64,000 nucleotides of DNA, taken from SHVZ01 sp044223515. GTDB lineage: Bacteria; Pseudomonadota; Alphaproteobacteria; SHVZ01. Under the pieces are notes generated by a model that had not been told where the DNA came from, did no database searches, and worked only from the letters and a program-made list of their open reading frames with translations. The DNA is taken from positions 1 through 64,000 of the forward strand of contig JBGALV010000006.1 in assembly GCA_044223515.1 (NCBI GenBank), written 5' to 3'. The translations under genes were made by a program, and so were the position numbers. This document shows positions 53,067 through 63,000 of the stretch, in pieces (positions within the stretch are counted from its first letter, which is position 1; the number at the start of each line of letters is the position of its first letter).

Positions 53067-54373
53067 TTGGCCGTGTGGTCGAACAGGTTCTTCATCGAGT
53101 TCGCGTACTGGCCGGGCGTCTTCTCGCAGGGCTTGCACGGGGTGAAGCCGTGGGTCGCGCCCTCGATCACCAGGAACTCCTTGTCCTGGCTCTTGGCCGC
53201 CTCGAGATAGCGCTCGCCGTCGCCGACGTAGTAGTGGCCGCCCATCGCCATGAACAGAACCGGCACCGTGATCGACTGGATCGCGCAGACGGTGGAGTTG
53301 TTCGACGAACACCAGTCGATGCCGTCCTTGGAACTGGTCGACCTGATCGCCTGCGCCGAGAGGAACGAGCGGAGCGTGAAGATCTTGGTGCCGGTGCGGA
53401 AGCCCCTGACGATCTCGCCGGCCTTGGTGTTCGGCACCAGCACGCTGTCGACGACCTGGACCGAGATCGTGCCGTCGTTCTTGAGCAGCTTCTGCGGCTT
53501 CGAGGTCGAGTTGAAGTAGGGCATCGCCGTCTGCGTGACGTAGAGCCCGTTCTCCGAGCCGCCGGCGCCCGATCCCGGATTGCCGCTCCACGGGATCACC
53601 ATGATGTCGTCGTCAGGATAGGGATAGTCCTTCGCCCGGATGCGGGCGAGCTCCTCCTGCGCGGTCTGGATCAGCCGGTTCATGCGGTCGGCCTGGCCCT
53701 TGAAGTAGCGGGCCTGGAATTCCTCGGAGTAGTGCGAGGGGCCGTTCGGGTTGAAGCCGTTCTTCGGGTCGAACATGTCGAGCTCGGCGATCGGCTTCGG
53801 CTCCGGCGGATTGTTCTCGTTCTGCACGGACGGGTTGATGCGCCGAAGCGTGTTGACCGAGTTGCCCGGGTTCGGATCGGCGAAGATGATGCCGTCGGCC
53901 TTGGGCAGGTTCGCGAGGTCGTCGCCGCATTCGCTGAGCTTGTTCGGGCCCTTGCAGTAGCCGACGCCGTTCTCGGCGACCGCCTGGTAGAGCGACATCA
54001 GCGGGCCGCCGCCGGAATGCCCGAACAGCAGCATCTTGGTGATGCCGGGCTGCTTGCGCAGGAACTCGACGCCGGTCTTCACGTCGAGCGGCAACCGCTC
54101 GAAATTCACCATCGTCTCGTTGTTCTCGTAGCGCGTGTTCATGCACAGCATCAGGAAGCCGCGTCTGGAGAGCTCGGTACAGGCCGGGTGCGCGAGGTAG
54201 TCGGCGGTGCGGTGCATCACCAGCACGCCGACATGCGGCTGGGGCCCAGAATCCGGCTTGTAGAGCGCGCCCTTGCCTTGGGCGAACCTGACGTATTCGG
54301 GCTTGCTCTGGGCAGATGCCGGCTGGACCGCGGCGAGCGCCAGCAGGACGATCGCGAGACGCAACACGTTCAT
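53045..54373 (-). CDS. secreted alpha/beta-hydrolase-like protein
   Basis: This 442-residue protein has a signal peptide (NVLRLAIVLLALAAVQPASAQ). The core resembles alpha/beta hydrolases: HPACTELSRRGF, the nucleophile elbow GHSGGGPL, a long lid region of about 150 residues including YPYPDDDIMV, an acid candidate in the C-terminal VLFMAMGGHYYVGDGE strand, and GATHGFTPC for the His. Cysteines in TPCKPC may form a disulfide. GGGAG precedes ATG 54373. The substrate is unknown. Confidence 0.75.
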   Translation of the reverse strand: MNVLRLAIVLLALAAVQPASAQSKPEYVRFAQGKGALYKPDSGPQPHVGVLVMHRTADYLAHPACTELSRRGFLMLCMNTRYENNETMVNFERLPLDVKTGVEFLRKQPGITKMLLFGHSGGGPLMSLYQAVAENGVGYCKGPNKLSECGDDLANLPKADGIIFADPNPGNSVNTLRRINPSVQNENNPPEPKPIAELDMFDPKNGFNPNGPSHYSEEFQARYFKGQADRMNRLIQTAQEELARIRAKDYPYPDDDIMVIPWSGNPGSGAGGSENGLYVTQTAMPYFNSTSKPQKLLKNDGTISVQVVDSVLVPNTKAGEIVRGFRTGTKIFTLRSFLSAQAIRSTSSKDGIDWCSSNNSTVCAIQSITVPVLFMAMGGHYYVGDGERYLEAAKSQDKEFLVIEGATHGFTPCKPCEKTPGQYANSMKNLFDHTAKWANARF

Positions 54374-54512
54374 TGGTTTTCTCCCGGGACGCATCGAAGC
54401 ATGAACGGATGCGGACTCCAGTCAACTCACCACGACGCGACCTCGCGTCGGCTATGGCGCGTCGCCCGCGAAGGGATCATCCTTGGCGCAAACTTGGCCG
54501 AGGGAGAACGAC

Positions 54513-55232
54513 ATGGCCGATGACACCGCCCCGAAGTTCGGCTCGCGCGATCTTCGCCTGCCCGACGCGCTGCGCGGGCCGCTGAAGGCGCATCTGGCCG
54601 ACCTGAAGCAGGCCTACAAGGCGCGCAACTGGGCGGGCCGGGTCGGCTTCGGCAAGCGGCCGGCGCTGGTGGTCATCGACCTCGCGGCCTTCTGGACGGA
54701 TGCGAAGCACACGATCGGCAGCAACGTCGAAAGCGTGGTCGAGGCGGCGGCGACATTGGCACGGGCGGCGCGGGCCGCCGGCGCGCCGGTCTTCTTCACC
54801 TGCTTCGCCCATGACCCGTCGCACCCGAAGAGCCCGCACGACCTCAAGCAGCCGATCAGCATCCCCAACGACGATCCGCGCGTCTGGGAGATCGATCCCC
54901 GGCTCGGGCGCCGGCCGACCGAGAAGATCGTCTGGAAGCGCTACGCCTCGGCCTTCAAGGGCACCAACTTCCAGGACATGCTGACCATGTCGCGCGTCGA
55001 CACGCTGATCGTGGTCGGCGTCTCCACCAGCCATTGCGTCTACGCGACGTGCCGGGACGCGACCGACAGCTTCCACGTGATCGTGCCGCGCGAGGGCGTC
55101 GGCGAGCGCTGCGAGCTGGCACACGAGGTCTTCCTGCACGACATCGACGTCGACCTCGGCGACGTGATGGCGATGGACGAGGTCCTGGCCTATCTCGCCA
55201 AGGTGAAGAACGGCACGCTGGTCGAGGGCTGA
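54513..55232 (+). CDS. isochorismatase-family hydrolase
   Basis: This 239-residue cysteine hydrolase is like N-carbamoylsarcosine amidase and nicotinamidase relatives. The triad is visible as Asp in VVIDLAAFW, Lys in WKRYASAF and Cys in VSTSHCVYATCRDA. A 40-residue helical N-terminal extension is present. It starts at ATG 54513 with AGGGAG 6 bp upstream. It is cytoplasmic. It is 4 bp upstream of the VOC gene and so probably acts with it. Confidence 0.88.
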   Translation: MADDTAPKFGSRDLRLPDALRGPLKAHLADLKQAYKARNWAGRVGFGKRPALVVIDLAAFWTDAKHTIGSNVESVVEAAATLARAARAAGAPVFFTCFAHDPSHPKSPHDLKQPISIPNDDPRVWEIDPRLGRRPTEKIVWKRYASAFKGTNFQDMLTMSRVDTLIVVGVSTSHCVYATCRDATDSFHVIVPREGVGERCELAHEVFLHDIDVDLGDVMAMDEVLAYLAKVKNGTLVEG

Positions 55233-55236
55233 TCCG

Positions 55237-55623
55237 ATGGCCATCGCGATCGACCGCATCGACCATGTCGTGATCAACTGCCGCGACCTCGAGGCGACGG
55301 CCGCGTGGTACGAACGCGCGCTCGGCATGACCCGCACCACCTTCGCAGGCGGCCGCACCGCCCTCGCCTTCGGCCGGCAGAAGCTCAACCTGCGTCCGAC
55401 CGGTGCCGAGAACTGGGAGACCGGCCGCGTCGACGCACCGGGATCGCTCGACCTCTGCTTCATCACGACGGCGACGCCGGACGAGGTGAAGGCGCGTCTC
55501 GTCTCCGTCGGCGTCGCGATCACCGAAGGGCCGGTGCCCAAGACCGGCGCGCTGGGTGCGATGACCTCGATCTACTGCCGTGATCCTGACGGCAACCTGG
55601 TCGAGATCGCGACATACCCGTGA
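55237..55623 (+). CDS. VOC (glyoxalase/dioxygenase superfamily) protein
   Basis: This 128-residue protein is of the glyoxalase I fold. It starts with IDRIDHVVINCRDLEATAAWYERALGM, with a metal-ligand His in DHVV, and ends with YCRDPDGNLVEIATYP, with the Glu ligand in VEI. It is often annotated as a virulence-type VOC protein. Metal and substrate are unknown. It is 4 bp after the isochorismatase-family gene. Confidence 0.88.
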   Translation: MAIAIDRIDHVVINCRDLEATAAWYERALGMTRTTFAGGRTALAFGRQKLNLRPTGAENWETGRVDAPGSLDLCFITTATPDEVKARLVSVGVAITEGPVPKTGALGAMTSIYCRDPDGNLVEIATYP

Positions 55624-55664
55624 CGCGCATTGAGGGCGGCGCGCGGGCGCGGTAGACCTCGCCG

Positions 55665-56363
55665 ATGAGGGACATCACCGCGATCGGCTTCGACGCCGAC
55701 GACACGCTCTGGCAGAACGAGCAGTTCTTCAAGCTGACCGAGGCCCGCTTCCAGGCGCTGCTCGCCGACTACGCCGCGCCCGAGGACCTGGGCTCGCACC
55801 TGCTCGAGACCGAGCGCCGCAACCTCGATCGCTATGGCTACGGCATCAAGGGCTTCACGCTGTCGATGATCGAGACCGCGGTCGAGGTCACCCAAGGCCG
55901 CGTACCGGCGAAGGTGATCGGCGAGATCCTGGCCGCCGGTCGCGAGATGCTGCGTCATCCGGTCGAGACGCTGCCACACGTGCGCCAGACGCTGGAGCAG
56001 CTCGACCGCGATTACCGCCTGATCCTCGTCACCAAGGGTGACCTGTTCGACCAGGAGCGCAAGCTGGCGCAGTCCGGGCTCGGCGATCTGTTCGACGCGG
56101 TCGAGATCGTCAGCGAGAAGACCGTCGCCACCTACGCGCGAATTTTTTCACGCCATGGTGACGGCGCCGGGCGCAGCGCGATGGTCGGAAATTCCCTTAA
56201 ATCCGACATTCTTCCGGCGCTCGACGCCGGGAGCTGGGCCATCCACATTCCCCATGCCTTGACCTGGGCTGTCGAGCATGCGGAGACACCTGAAAATGCG
56301 GCGCGTTTTCGACGAATCCAGCACATGGGGCAGTTGCGCGCATTGCTGTCCACGCTGTCGTGA
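55665..56363 (+). CDS. HAD-family phosphatase/dehalogenase-like hydrolase
   Basis: This 232-residue HAD hydrolase has motif I GFDADDTLWQNE (nucleophile and general-acid Asp), motif II LVTKGD, the conserved Lys in IVSEKT and motif IV VGNSLKSDILPAL. The small helical cap lies between residues 15 and 90. Likely substrates are sugar or nucleotide phosphates. It follows the VOC gene at 41 bp. The 3' third is less G+C-rich than its neighbours. Confidence 0.9.
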   Translation: MRDITAIGFDADDTLWQNEQFFKLTEARFQALLADYAAPEDLGSHLLETERRNLDRYGYGIKGFTLSMIETAVEVTQGRVPAKVIGEILAAGREMLRHPVETLPHVRQTLEQLDRDYRLILVTKGDLFDQERKLAQSGLGDLFDAVEIVSEKTVATYARIFSRHGDGAGRSAMVGNSLKSDILPALDAGSWAIHIPHALTWAVEHAETPENAARFRRIQHMGQLRALLSTLS

Positions 56364-56485
56364 TGTCTCGGTGTTTCGCGGAGTCGCTCGGCAAGCGAAC
56401 ACGCCGCCCGCAGTTTGATAGTCGGTACGAAGATCGCGACATACTTGCGTAGTCCCCCGATGAGAATGCAGTCCGACACAACGCG

Positions 56486-58966
56486 ATGACGGTCGCCAAG
56501 CGACAGGTCGCCGGCCGCCCCTTTTCATTCGACGTCGGTCAGAACGGGCGGCTCGTCTTTGGCCTTCTGGTTTCGGCGCTGGCTGGGGCATCGGCGGTCT
56601 ATCTCGCCTTCGACTACCGCGCCTACTGGCGCGAGACCGAGCAGCGGCTGAGCGCGACCGCCGGCATCGCCACCGAGCACGTGCAACAGGTCGTCGCGAT
56701 CGTGGACCTCACGCTGCACAGCATCGATGAGGACCGGCTGAGCGACGACATCGTCATCTCGCGTCCGGCACAGGACCTCCACGAGATGATGAAGCGCGCC
56801 CAGTCGCTTTCGCCTGTGCTGCAGGGGCTCGGTCTCACGGATGCGCGGGGGATCGTGATCGCCTCGGCGACGACGCCCGTCGCCTCGCGCGCCGACCTCT
56901 CCGACCGCGATCATTTCCTGATCCATCGCGACAATCCGAAGGCGGGGCTGTTCATCGGCCGGCCCGTTATCGCCCGTCCGCAGAACACCGTCTCCTTCCC
57001 CGTCTCGCGGCGCGCGGTGCTGCCTGATGGCAGCTTCGCCGGCGTGGTCGCCGCCCGGGTCGATCCCAACGTGTTCCGCCCCTTCTTCAGCCAGCTCGGC
57101 ACGGACACGGTTTCCGTCCTGCGTCCCGACGGCGTCTTCATCGCCAGGTATCCCGAAGTCGACCTCGTCAACTTCGCGCCGGCACCGCAGAGCCTGATCC
57201 AGTCGCAGGCGCGGGGCGAAGGTGCCGTCACGCACGGCATCACCACGACGCGCTCACCGGTCGACGGGATCGAGCGGCTTATCGCCTATCGCGTGCTGCG
57301 GCAGCCGACGCTGATCGTCGTCACCGGAACGGAAATCGAGACGATCCATCGTGACTGGCTGCTGCGGGTCTACCCGTTCCTTGCTCTCACCTTCGGCGGT
57401 CTTGCCCTCATCGTCGTCGTCGCGCTTCTGGTGAGGCGCCATTCCCGCTCGATGAGCAGGGCCCTCGCCGAGACCGCGGCGGCGCGGGCGACCGCCGAGC
57501 AGCTGGCCGACGTCAAGGGCGCCTTCCTCGCCAACATGAGCCACGAGATCCGCACGCCGCTCGGCGGCATACTGGGCTACGCCGACCTGCTGCTGAAGAG
57601 CCGGCTCGATCCGCAGCAGGTCGACTGGTCGGTCAAGCTCAAGTCGGCCGGCGAGCAGCTGCTCGCGGTCATCAACGACATCCTCGACTACTCGAAGCTC
57701 GAATCCGGCAATTTCACCATCGTCCCCAAGCCGGTGCCGCTCGAGTCGGTAGTCGACGAGGTGCGCTCGATGATGACGCCGCAGGCCGCCGCGCGTGGGC
57801 TCGAACTCAGGAGCACGTTCGATCTGACGCTGCCGCGATGGATCCGGCTGGATCCTGTACGTCTCAAGCAGATCCTCATCAACCTGCTCTCGAACGCGAT
57901 CAAGTTCACCGACCGCGGCGTGGTGGCGATCAACGTCGGCCGCAGCGAACAGCCGGGATCGGCGGGCGGACTCAAGATCGAGGTCGCCGACACCGGCATC
58001 GGCATCGCCAAGGACAAGATCGACACCGTCTTCGAGCGCTTCACCCAGGTCGAGACGCGTGCCGCGCGCGGCCGCGGCGGCACGGGGCTCGGCCTTTCCA
58101 TCTCGCGGCGCCTGGCAGAGCTCATGGGCGGCACCCTGACGCTGGAGAGCCGGCTCGGTATCGGCACCACGGTCGAGCTCACGCTGCCGCTCGAGGCGGT
58201 CGCCGAACCCCCACGCGAGGCGGCGACCACCACCGCCGGAAACCGCACCGGCCGCATCCTGCTGGTCGACGACCTGGCCATGAACCTCGAGATCGCCGGC
58301 GCCATGCTGCGCTCGCAGGGACACGAAGTGACGACGGCAATGACCGGGACCGACGCCGTCGACACCGCGATCGCCGGCACCTTTGATGTGATCCTGCTCG
58401 ACATCGCCCTTCCGGACATCGACGGCTACGAGGTCGCGCGCGAGATACGCAAGCTCGAGCCGCCCGGACAGCGGACGCCGATCATCGCCCTGACCGCCAA
58501 CGCGCTGCCCGAGCACATCGCGCAGGCGATGGACGCCGGCATGGACGGACATCTCGCCAAGCCCCTCGACGAGCGGACGCTGGCGGCACAGCTTGACGCG
58601 GTGCTCGGCACGAAGCCCGAGGAACAGTTTCGGCCGAAGGAAGCGCAGCTCATCGACCATCAGGCCACGGACGCCATCCGCGGGATCGTCGGCGCGGAGC
58701 GGCTGGAAACGATCAAGACGACCTTCTGGGTCACCTGGGCCGAGTTCATCGCCGGGCTCGGCGTCGGCGTTCTCGACCGCAAGCGCCTCGCCACCGACAC
58801 GCACGACATGGTCAGCCACGCGGGCAATATCGGCTATCGCCGACTGGCCGACGTCTGCCGCGAGGTCTCGCATTGCGCACGCCAGGAAGAGGAAGCCGAG
58901 CTTCGGCGGCTGATCGAGCGGATGCGCGAGGTCGCCGAGGCGACACGCATCGAGGATCGGCGCTGA
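56486..58966 (+). CDS. hybrid histidine kinase with periplasmic Cache, REC and Hpt domains
   Basis: This 826-residue sensor kinase has TM1 at about 25-43, a periplasmic double-Cache-type sensor of about 250 residues (LGLTDARGIVIAS, LSDRDHFLIHRD, SVLRPDGVFIARYP), TM2 near 295-315 and HisKA with H353 in MSHEIRTPLG. The ATP domain (LLSNAIKFTDRG, DTGIGI, GGTGLGLS), a receiver with D639 in LLDIALPDIDG and a C-terminal Hpt follow. In the Hpt the phospho-His is H773 (THDMVSHAGNIG); the usual K-G after it is replaced by V-S. It overlaps nothing; the PAS_5 gene follows 2 bp later. Confidence 0.92.
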   Translation: MTVAKRQVAGRPFSFDVGQNGRLVFGLLVSALAGASAVYLAFDYRAYWRETEQRLSATAGIATEHVQQVVAIVDLTLHSIDEDRLSDDIVISRPAQDLHEMMKRAQSLSPVLQGLGLTDARGIVIASATTPVASRADLSDRDHFLIHRDNPKAGLFIGRPVIARPQNTVSFPVSRRAVLPDGSFAGVVAARVDPNVFRPFFSQLGTDTVSVLRPDGVFIARYPEVDLVNFAPAPQSLIQSQARGEGAVTHGITTTRSPVDGIERLIAYRVLRQPTLIVVTGTEIETIHRDWLLRVYPFLALTFGGLALIVVVALLVRRHSRSMSRALAETAAARATAEQLADVKGAFLANMSHEIRTPLGGILGYADLLLKSRLDPQQVDWSVKLKSAGEQLLAVINDILDYSKLESGNFTIVPKPVPLESVVDEVRSMMTPQAAARGLELRSTFDLTLPRWIRLDPVRLKQILINLLSNAIKFTDRGVVAINVGRSEQPGSAGGLKIEVADTGIGIAKDKIDTVFERFTQVETRAARGRGGTGLGLSISRRLAELMGGTLTLESRLGIGTTVELTLPLEAVAEPPREAATTTAGNRTGRILLVDDLAMNLEIAGAMLRSQGHEVTTAMTGTDAVDTAIAGTFDVILLDIALPDIDGYEVAREIRKLEPPGQRTPIIALTANALPEHIAQAMDAGMDGHLAKPLDERTLAAQLDAVLGTKPEEQFRPKEAQLIDHQATDAIRGIVGAERLETIKTTFWVTWAEFIAGLGVGVLDRKRLATDTHDMVSHAGNIGYRRLADVCREVSHCARQEEEAELRRLIERMREVAEATRIEDRR

Positions 58967-58968
58967 CG

Positions 58969-59496
58969 ATGGCCCGCTTCGTCGACCGCCTGATCCAGGA
59001 CGGCATTCACCAGCCGATCGACGTGATCGTCGATCCGGACGAGAAAGATCTCGTCGACATCCGGCAGAAGCGGCTCCGCCGCCACTGGTGGACCGCGCAG
59101 CACGAGCGTTCCGCCCTTCCGGTCAGGTCCGACATCAGCCGGTCGTTCCTCGACGACCTCGCCGACATCGTCGCCATCGTCTCCAAGATCGACAATGCTC
59201 TGCGTTATGACAGCTTCGGCAAGTCGCTCGCCGACGCCTTCGGACGCGACATGACGGGCGAAGAGGTCGATTCGCTGCCGCCTTCGGTCGGGCAGATGTT
59301 CCGCGCGGTGTATCTGCTGAGCGAACACCGGCGCGTGCCTGTTTTCACCCGCCACGAGCCGCCACCCGGCGTTCCGGTCGATCACTGGCTGCGCCTCGTC
59401 GTTCCGCTCGGCGATCCCGACCGGACCAAGGTCGGCGGATTCATCATCTGCAGCATCCCGGTCGCCGAGCCGGACGAGAAATCGTCCCGGCGCTGA
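58969..59496 (+). CDS. PAS_5 domain protein
   Basis: This 175-residue protein fits the PAS_5 family: RLRRHWWTAQHERSALPVRSDISRS, then LRYDSFGKSLADAFGRDMTGEE and the HWLRLVVPLG strand. Such proteins are widespread in alphaproteobacteria and of unknown ligand. No output domain is present. Its start lies 2 bp after the hybrid kinase stop, so the two are cotranscribed and it may be an accessory sensor. It ends directly against the stop of the facing receiver gene. Confidence 0.8.
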   Translation: MARFVDRLIQDGIHQPIDVIVDPDEKDLVDIRQKRLRRHWWTAQHERSALPVRSDISRSFLDDLADIVAIVSKIDNALRYDSFGKSLADAFGRDMTGEEVDSLPPSVGQMFRAVYLLSEHRRVPVFTRHEPPPGVPVDHWLRLVVPLGDPDRTKVGGFIICSIPVAEPDEKSSRR

Positions 59497-59895
59497 TCAG
59501 CGCGGACGGAGCTTCGCGTCGCGGACCACCTGCAGCCGCGCCTTCAGCATCGCGACCGACACCGGCTTGGCCATGATCGCGATCGCCTCGAACTGATGCG
59601 CCGCCATCACCACCTCGCGGCTCGCGGTGGTGGCCATGACGATGAACGGGATATCGCGGATCGACTGCTGCTTGTGGCCGCGGAGTGCGCGGAGGAACGA
59701 GAGCCCGTCGACCGGCTCCATCTTCACGTCGCAGATGATCGCATCGAAGCGGTGCGCCAGCACCATGCGCAGCGCGTGGTCGCCGTCGTTGGCGAGCATG
59801 ACCGAGGCGTCTCGGTCTTCCGCCAGTGCCTCCGCGATGAGAGTGCGGGTCGAGACCTGGTCGTCGACGACGAGAATGCTGAGGGGCCGGACCAT
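59497..59895 (-). CDS. single-domain response regulator
   Basis: This 132-residue receiver has the acidic pair VVDDQ, the phospho-Asp in IICDVKMEPVDG, the Thr in VMATTAS and the Lys in IMAKPVSV. There is no output domain. It is convergent with the PAS_5 gene (stops adjacent) and divergent from the ABC exporter. It is a likely partner of the hybrid kinase next to it. Confidence 0.92.
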   Translation of the reverse strand: MVRPLSILVVDDQVSTRTLIAEALAEDRDASVMLANDGDHALRMVLAHRFDAIICDVKMEPVDGLSFLRALRGHKQQSIRDIPFIVMATTASREVVMAAHQFEAIAIMAKPVSVAMLKARLQVVRDAKLRPR

Positions 59896-59951
59896 GGGGC
59901 TTCGATACCCCGAACCCGGCCCGGAGAGAAAGGGGCACGAGAGGTTTATCT

Positions 59952-59970
59952 ATTGCGAATTATTCGCAAT
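59952..59970. promoter_or_regulatory. Fur-box-like 9-1-9 palindrome
   Basis: ATTGCGAAT-T-ATTCGCAAT is a perfect 19-bp palindrome of two 9-bp arms about one central base, the geometry of Fur-family boxes. It is an AT-rich island 64 bp upstream of the ABC exporter start and 57 bp upstream of the divergent receiver start. Fur, Mur or another metal-responsive regulator is the best guess. Confidence 0.6.
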
Positions 59971-60034
59971 TAGCTCGCCCGCGCGGGATCTCTGCGCTAG
60001 GATCGCTTTCTCTCTTTTCGCTGCGGACTCTCCT

Positions 60035-63000
60035 ATGTACTTCGATCCCCGCCTCTGGCCATTCACCGAAGGCGTGCGCGCTCGCCTCCTCGCCGTCGCC
60101 GTTCTCGGCGTCGTCGCAAGCGCGGCCGGGGTGGCGCGGCTGGCGCTGCTCGGCTGGCTGATCGCGCGAGCGCTGAACGGCGCGCCTGCCGGCGATCTCC
60201 TCTGGCCGGCGGCGCTGACCGCGGCGATGATCCTGATACGCGCCGGCCTCGAGAACTGGCGCACGCGTGTGGCGCAGCGCACCGCGGCGACCGTGCTCCA
60301 GCATCTCAGGGCCAGGCTGCTCGACCACCTGCTCGGTCTCGGCCCCGCTGCCGTCTCGGGCCTTCGCACCGGCGAGGCGACGCTGGTGCTGAACGAGGCG
60401 GTCGAGCAGCTCAACACCTATTTCGGCTCCTACCTGCCGCAGCTGCTGGTCGCTCTGGTGACGCCGGCCGGCATCTTCGTGTTCCTCGCCTGGCTCGACC
60501 TTCCCGTCGCGCTCGTGCTTCTCGCCGCGGCGCTGGGCGCGCTCTTGCTGCCCTCGCTGCTGCATCGCCGCGCCTCGGACGGCGCAGTCGCCCGCGCGCG
60601 CGCCTACAAGGCCTTCGCCGCCGACTTCCTGGATTCGATCCAGGGCCTGCCGACGCTCGCCGCCTTCGGACAGACCGCCAACCGCGCCCGGCATCTCGGC
60701 GAGCGCTCGGCCGATCTCTATCGCGCGACGATGTGGGTGCTCTCGGTCTCGGTCGCGACCCGAGGCGTCACCGACGGCGCGATCGCGCTCGGCGCCGCCG
60801 GCGCGCTGGTGCTCGGTGCCTATCGCGTCGTCGACGGATCGATGCCGCTCGAGTCGCTGGCGATCGTGCTGATGCTCGGCGTCGAGGCGTTCAGGCCGTT
60901 CCGCGATCTCCGCGACATGCTGCATGCCGGCATGCTGGGCCAGGCCGCGGCGGAGGCGATCCTCGGATTCCTCGCGCGCACGCCGGCGGTGATCGAGACG
61001 CCGAAGGCAGGCGTTGCTGTCCGCCAGCCGAGCCTCGCCTTCGAGGACGTCGCCTTCGCCTATCCCGAAGGCACGCGCGCCGCGCTCGACGGCCTCACGT
61101 TCAACGTCGAGGCCGGGCAGCGGATCGCCGTTGTCGGCCCGTCCGGTGCCGGCAAGTCGACGATCGTGCGCCTGCTGCTGCGCTTCCACGACGCCCAGCG
61201 CGGCACGGTGCGTGTCGGCGACGCCGATATCCGCGACCTCTCGCTCGCCGACCTTCGCCGCCAGATCGCGGTCGTCGGCCAGGACACGTTCCTCTTCCAC
61301 GGCACGGTCGAGGAGAATCTCCGCCTCGCCCGTCCCGAGGCCACGCACGAGCAGATCGAGGCGGCGGCGCGTGCGGCCAACGCCCACGGCTTCATCCAGC
61401 GCCTGCCGCAGGGCTACGCGACCGTCGTCGGTGAGCGCGGCCTGAAGCTCTCCGGCGGCCAGCGCCAGCGCCTCGCGATCGCCCGCGCGCTTCTCAAGGA
61501 CGCGCCGATCCTCGTCCTCGACGAGGCCCTGTCCTCGGTCGACGCCGAGAACGAGGCGGCGATCCAGGAAGCGCTCGACCGGCTGATGGCCGGGCGAACG
61601 ACGCTGGTCTTCGCCCACCGGCTCTCCAGCGTGATCGGCGCCGACCGCATCCTCGTCCTCGACAAGGGCAAGCTGGTCGAGTCCGGCACGCACCAGGCGT
61701 TGATGACCATGGGCGGGCTCTATCACGAGCTCATGGCCGAGCAGTCGCGCGGCGGCGACCGCCTGATCGCCGGCGACGCCAAGATCGAGACCGATGCCGC
61801 GGGCGAGGGCGACACGAAGGGGCACGTGCCGATGCCCGAGCCGGAGAGCGGCATCATCACCGCGCATGGCAGCGCGCTCTCCGCGCTCGGCAGCCTCTGG
61901 CGCCGGGTCGGCCCGTGGCGCACCGGCATCGTCGCGACCTTCGGGCTCGGCCTCGGCCGCGTGATCGCCTTCATCGGCGTCAGCGCGATCTCGGCGCTGA
62001 TCGTGCTGAACCTGAAGGCGGGCGCGAATTTCGACTCCCTCGTGACGTGGCTCTTCGCCGCCGCGGTCGCGGCCGGCCTTCTGCACTGGTTCGAGTCCTG
62101 GCTCGCCCACGACGTCGCCTACCGGATGCTCGCCGACCTCCGCCTCGCGCTCTTCCGGAAGCTCGCGAGCCTCGGCCCGGCCTACTTGCTGCGCCGGCGC
62201 TCGGGCGACCTCGTCTCGATGGCGACCCACGACGTCGAGCTGGTCGAGTACTTCGTCGCGCACACGCTGGTGCCGGCCGCAGTCGGCGTGCTGGTGCCGG
62301 CGGCGGTGCTGATCGGGCTCGCCTGGATGAATCCATGGCTCGCGGTCGTGCTGGCGCCGTTCCTCGTCGTCGCCGCGGCGAGCCCGGCGCTGGCGCGCCG
62401 GCGCGTCGACCGTCTCGGGTCCGAGATGCGCATGTCGCTCGGCCGCCTCAACGCACATGTCACCGACACCGTGCAGGGCCTCGCCGAGGTCGTCGCCTTC
62501 CAGCGCGAGGACGACCGTCGGCGCGACCTGACCGAGCTCAGCCGCACGCTCGGCGACGCGCGCCTCGCCTTCCTGGGCGACATGGCACGCCAGGCGAACC
62601 TGCTGGAGGCGACCACGGGACTCGGCGGCCTCGCGATCGCGCTCACCGGCGCCGGCCTCGCGGCCTCCGGCACGATGTCCGCCGGCCTCGTGCCGCTCGC
62701 GACGCTGATCGGTATGTCGGCCTTCCTGCCGATCTCGGAGATCGCCCATGTCGGCCGCCAGCTCGCCGACACGTTCGGCGCGACGCGGCGGCTCGACCTG
62801 CTGGAGAACGAGCCGGCGACGGTCGTCGACGGCCCGGCGCGCCTGCCGGCGCAGCCGGCCGCCGACACGCCGGCGCTCGCCTTCGACCATGTCGGCTTCG
62901 GCTATCCGGGCACGCTGCGCCCGGCGCTCGCCGACGTCTCGCTGGCGCTGAAGCGCGGCGCCACGGTGGCGCTGGTCGGACCGTCCGGCGCCGGCAAGAC

